From UBA1737 sp045653225 (GTDB lineage Bacteria > Bacillota_I > Bacilli_A > ML615J-28 > CAG-313), in NCBI GenBank assembly GCA_045653225.1, contig JAZOLP010000178.1, forward strand, positions 1-15,637: 15,637 nt of DNA, given 5' to 3'. The notes under the pieces are model-generated. The model had not been told where the DNA came from. It ran no database searches and was given only the letters and a program-made list of their open reading frames with translations. Positions within the stretch are counted from its first letter, which is position 1. Each line of letters opens with the position of its first letter. Made by a program: the position numbers and the translations under genes. This document shows, piece after piece, positions 14,653-15,637 of the stretch.

Positions 14653-15637
14653 AAAAAATAATTTTTTTAAGCTTTTTTTTAATAGTATTATTAATATCTT
14701 CATGTGAAATGTCCCCTTCTTCTGATACTTATATAAAAAACATTAAAGAATCTGAATATATATTAACTTGGGATAAAGACATCAACGCAACATCATACTA
14801 CATCCAAATAAGTCATTCTATTGATAAAGAAAATGTTACTTTTACTACTACAAATGAGTCTTATGATTTATCTACTTATGTAAATGAATTAAAAAATAAA
14901 TTTTCAGAATTTACACTAATTATAAAAGTTAAATCAAATACCATCAATTCCATATATAAAGAATCAATTGAAATAATAGTAAGAGAAATAGAAGAAACAA
15001 AAGCTCCTACCCCAGTTAACTTAAAAATAGAAAACAACATTTTAACATTTAACAAAGTAAACAATATAACAAGCTATGAAATAGAAATATCAAATAATTC
15101 TAGTATTATAAATGAAATCATTTATACAAATAGTTTAAATTTAACAAACTATCTTACAGAAAGTGGAACATATATTTTTAGAGTAAAAGCTTTAAAATCA
15201 TCTTTTTATTCATTTGATTCAAATTACTCAGAGCCATTAGAATATATATATAATTACATCGAAATTGAAAAAGAAATTTTCAACTACGATTTTACTAAAA
15301 TGGATTCTTTGTTAAGTGGAGCAACAATAACTAAATTTGAAAAATATGCAGACAAATCATTAAAATTTAGTTCAAGTAATTTCTTCTTTACTACTCCATC
15401 ATTTACAGCATATAAAAGTTTTTCTGTAACAGCAAAAATTAAAGGTAACAATTGTTCAGGGAACAGCAAAATAACAATCTATGGTTTAGATAATTCAAAT
15501 AACATTATAGAAAAACAAGAATTAAACTATACTATTGAAAATTCACTTCATGAACTTAAAGCAGAATTTACTAATAATAAAATAACAAAAATAAAATTAG
15601 AATATACAATAAAAGATAAAGGTAAAGATGGACTTTA
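14649..15637 (+). CDS. Lipoprotein with fibronectin-III-like repeats (3' end cut off)
   Basis: The frame is open from the ATG at 14649 to the window edge, at least 329 residues with no stop. GGAGAGG precedes it, and its start overlaps the pcp stop as ATGA, so the two are co-translated. The N-terminus is a lipoprotein signal peptide: MKK, a hydrophobic run (IIFLSFFLIVLLI), and a lipobox ending SSC with C19 as the lipidated cysteine, so the mature protein is anchored outside the membrane. Two fibronectin-III-like beta modules follow: about 27-112 (YILTWDKDINATSYYIQIS) and about 118-203 (PTPVNLKIENNILTFNKVN to YIFRVKAL). From about 213 a third region (FNYDFTKMDSLLSG...) looks like a beta-sandwich of lectin or carbohydrate-binding type, ending at the edge. 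No catalytic domain is visible in the portion seen. Function is unknown; substrate or surface binding is inferred from the architecture. Confidence 0.85.
   Translation, partial: MKKIIFLSFFLIVLLISSCEMSPSSDTYIKNIKESEYILTWDKDINATSYYIQISHSIDKENVTFTTTNESYDLSTYVNELKNKFSEFTLIIKVKSNTINSIYKESIEIIVREIEETKAPTPVNLKIENNILTFNKVNNITSYEIEISNNSSIINEIIYTNSLNLTNYLTESGTYIFRVKALKSSFYSFDSNYSEPLEYIYNYIEIEKEIFNYDFTKMDSLLSGATITKFEKYADKSLKFSSSNFFFTTPSFTAYKSFSVTAKIKGNNCSGNSKITIYGLDNSNNIIEKQELNYTIENSLHELKAEFTNNKITKIKLEYTIKDKGKDGL

Noticed and set aside
1..15637. Mycoplasma-type genetic code (TGA = Trp)
   Set aside because: Trp positions are TGG in uvrA, ligA, groEL and glnS, and TGA ends groEL and pcp at the expected places.
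1..15637. CRISPR arrays, insertion sequences, tRNA or rRNA genes
   Set aside because: No regularly spaced repeats, transposase-like frames, terminal inverted repeats or tRNA/rRNA-like sequence were seen on either strand.

Overview
The window is very AT-rich and gene-dense. Every gene uses an AGGAGG-type Shine-Dalgarno or tight translational coupling. Promoters are of the sigma-A type with extended -10 boxes (TGNTATAAT). Tryptophan is encoded by TGG, and TGA is a working stop (groEL and pcp both end on TGA inside ATGA overlaps), so the standard bacterial code applies rather than the Mycoplasma/Spiroplasma code. Together with a pcrA-ligA pair, a stripped-down chaperonin and lipoprotein signal peptides, this suggests a low-GC Bacilli lineage close to the wall-less group (Acholeplasma, Izemoplasma or RF39-like uncultured bacteria). 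This placement is inferred from composition and gene content, not from a phylogeny.

Layout. Position 1-79 is the 5' end of an unidentified minus-strand gene. It is separated from plus-strand uvrA (308-3133) by a 228-bp divergent promoter region. A bidirectional terminator lies between uvrA and a convergent 1-phosphofructokinase-like gene (3162-4064, minus), which has its own promoter. From 4177 to 13955 a seven-gene minus-strand operon runs in transcription order: groES, groEL, a 518-aa coiled-coil protein of unknown function, a solo B3/4-domain protein, glnS, pcrA and ligA. Gaps are 1, -4, -17, 1, 3 and 15 nt, and the operon ends in a clean hairpin terminator at 4145-4168. Its single clear promoter (TTGAAA-N17-TATAAT) is flanked by an 8-bp inverted repeat that is not the CIRCE element. 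Divergent from groES is a second operon: pcp (pyroglutamyl peptidase, 14101-14652), overlapped by a lipoprotein gene with fibronectin-III-like repeats that runs off the window (14649-15637).

How the genes work together. UvrA, PcrA and LigA cover nucleotide-excision repair, helicase and nick-sealing steps. GroES/GroEL fold proteins. GlnRS charges tRNA-Gln, and the B3/4 protein is related to the PheRS editing domain. Putting repair, translation and an uncharacterised coiled-coil protein directly behind groESL is the most unusual feature. The best candidates for something undescribed are the coiled-coil ORF welded to groEL by an ATGA overlap, the 79-residue GroES that has lost its roof loop, and the non-CIRCE inverted repeat at the chaperonin promoter.

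Two start codons that a longest-ORF reading would choose (GTG at 4073, TTG at 14086) are Shine-Dalgarno sequences; the ATG starts downstream are used here.
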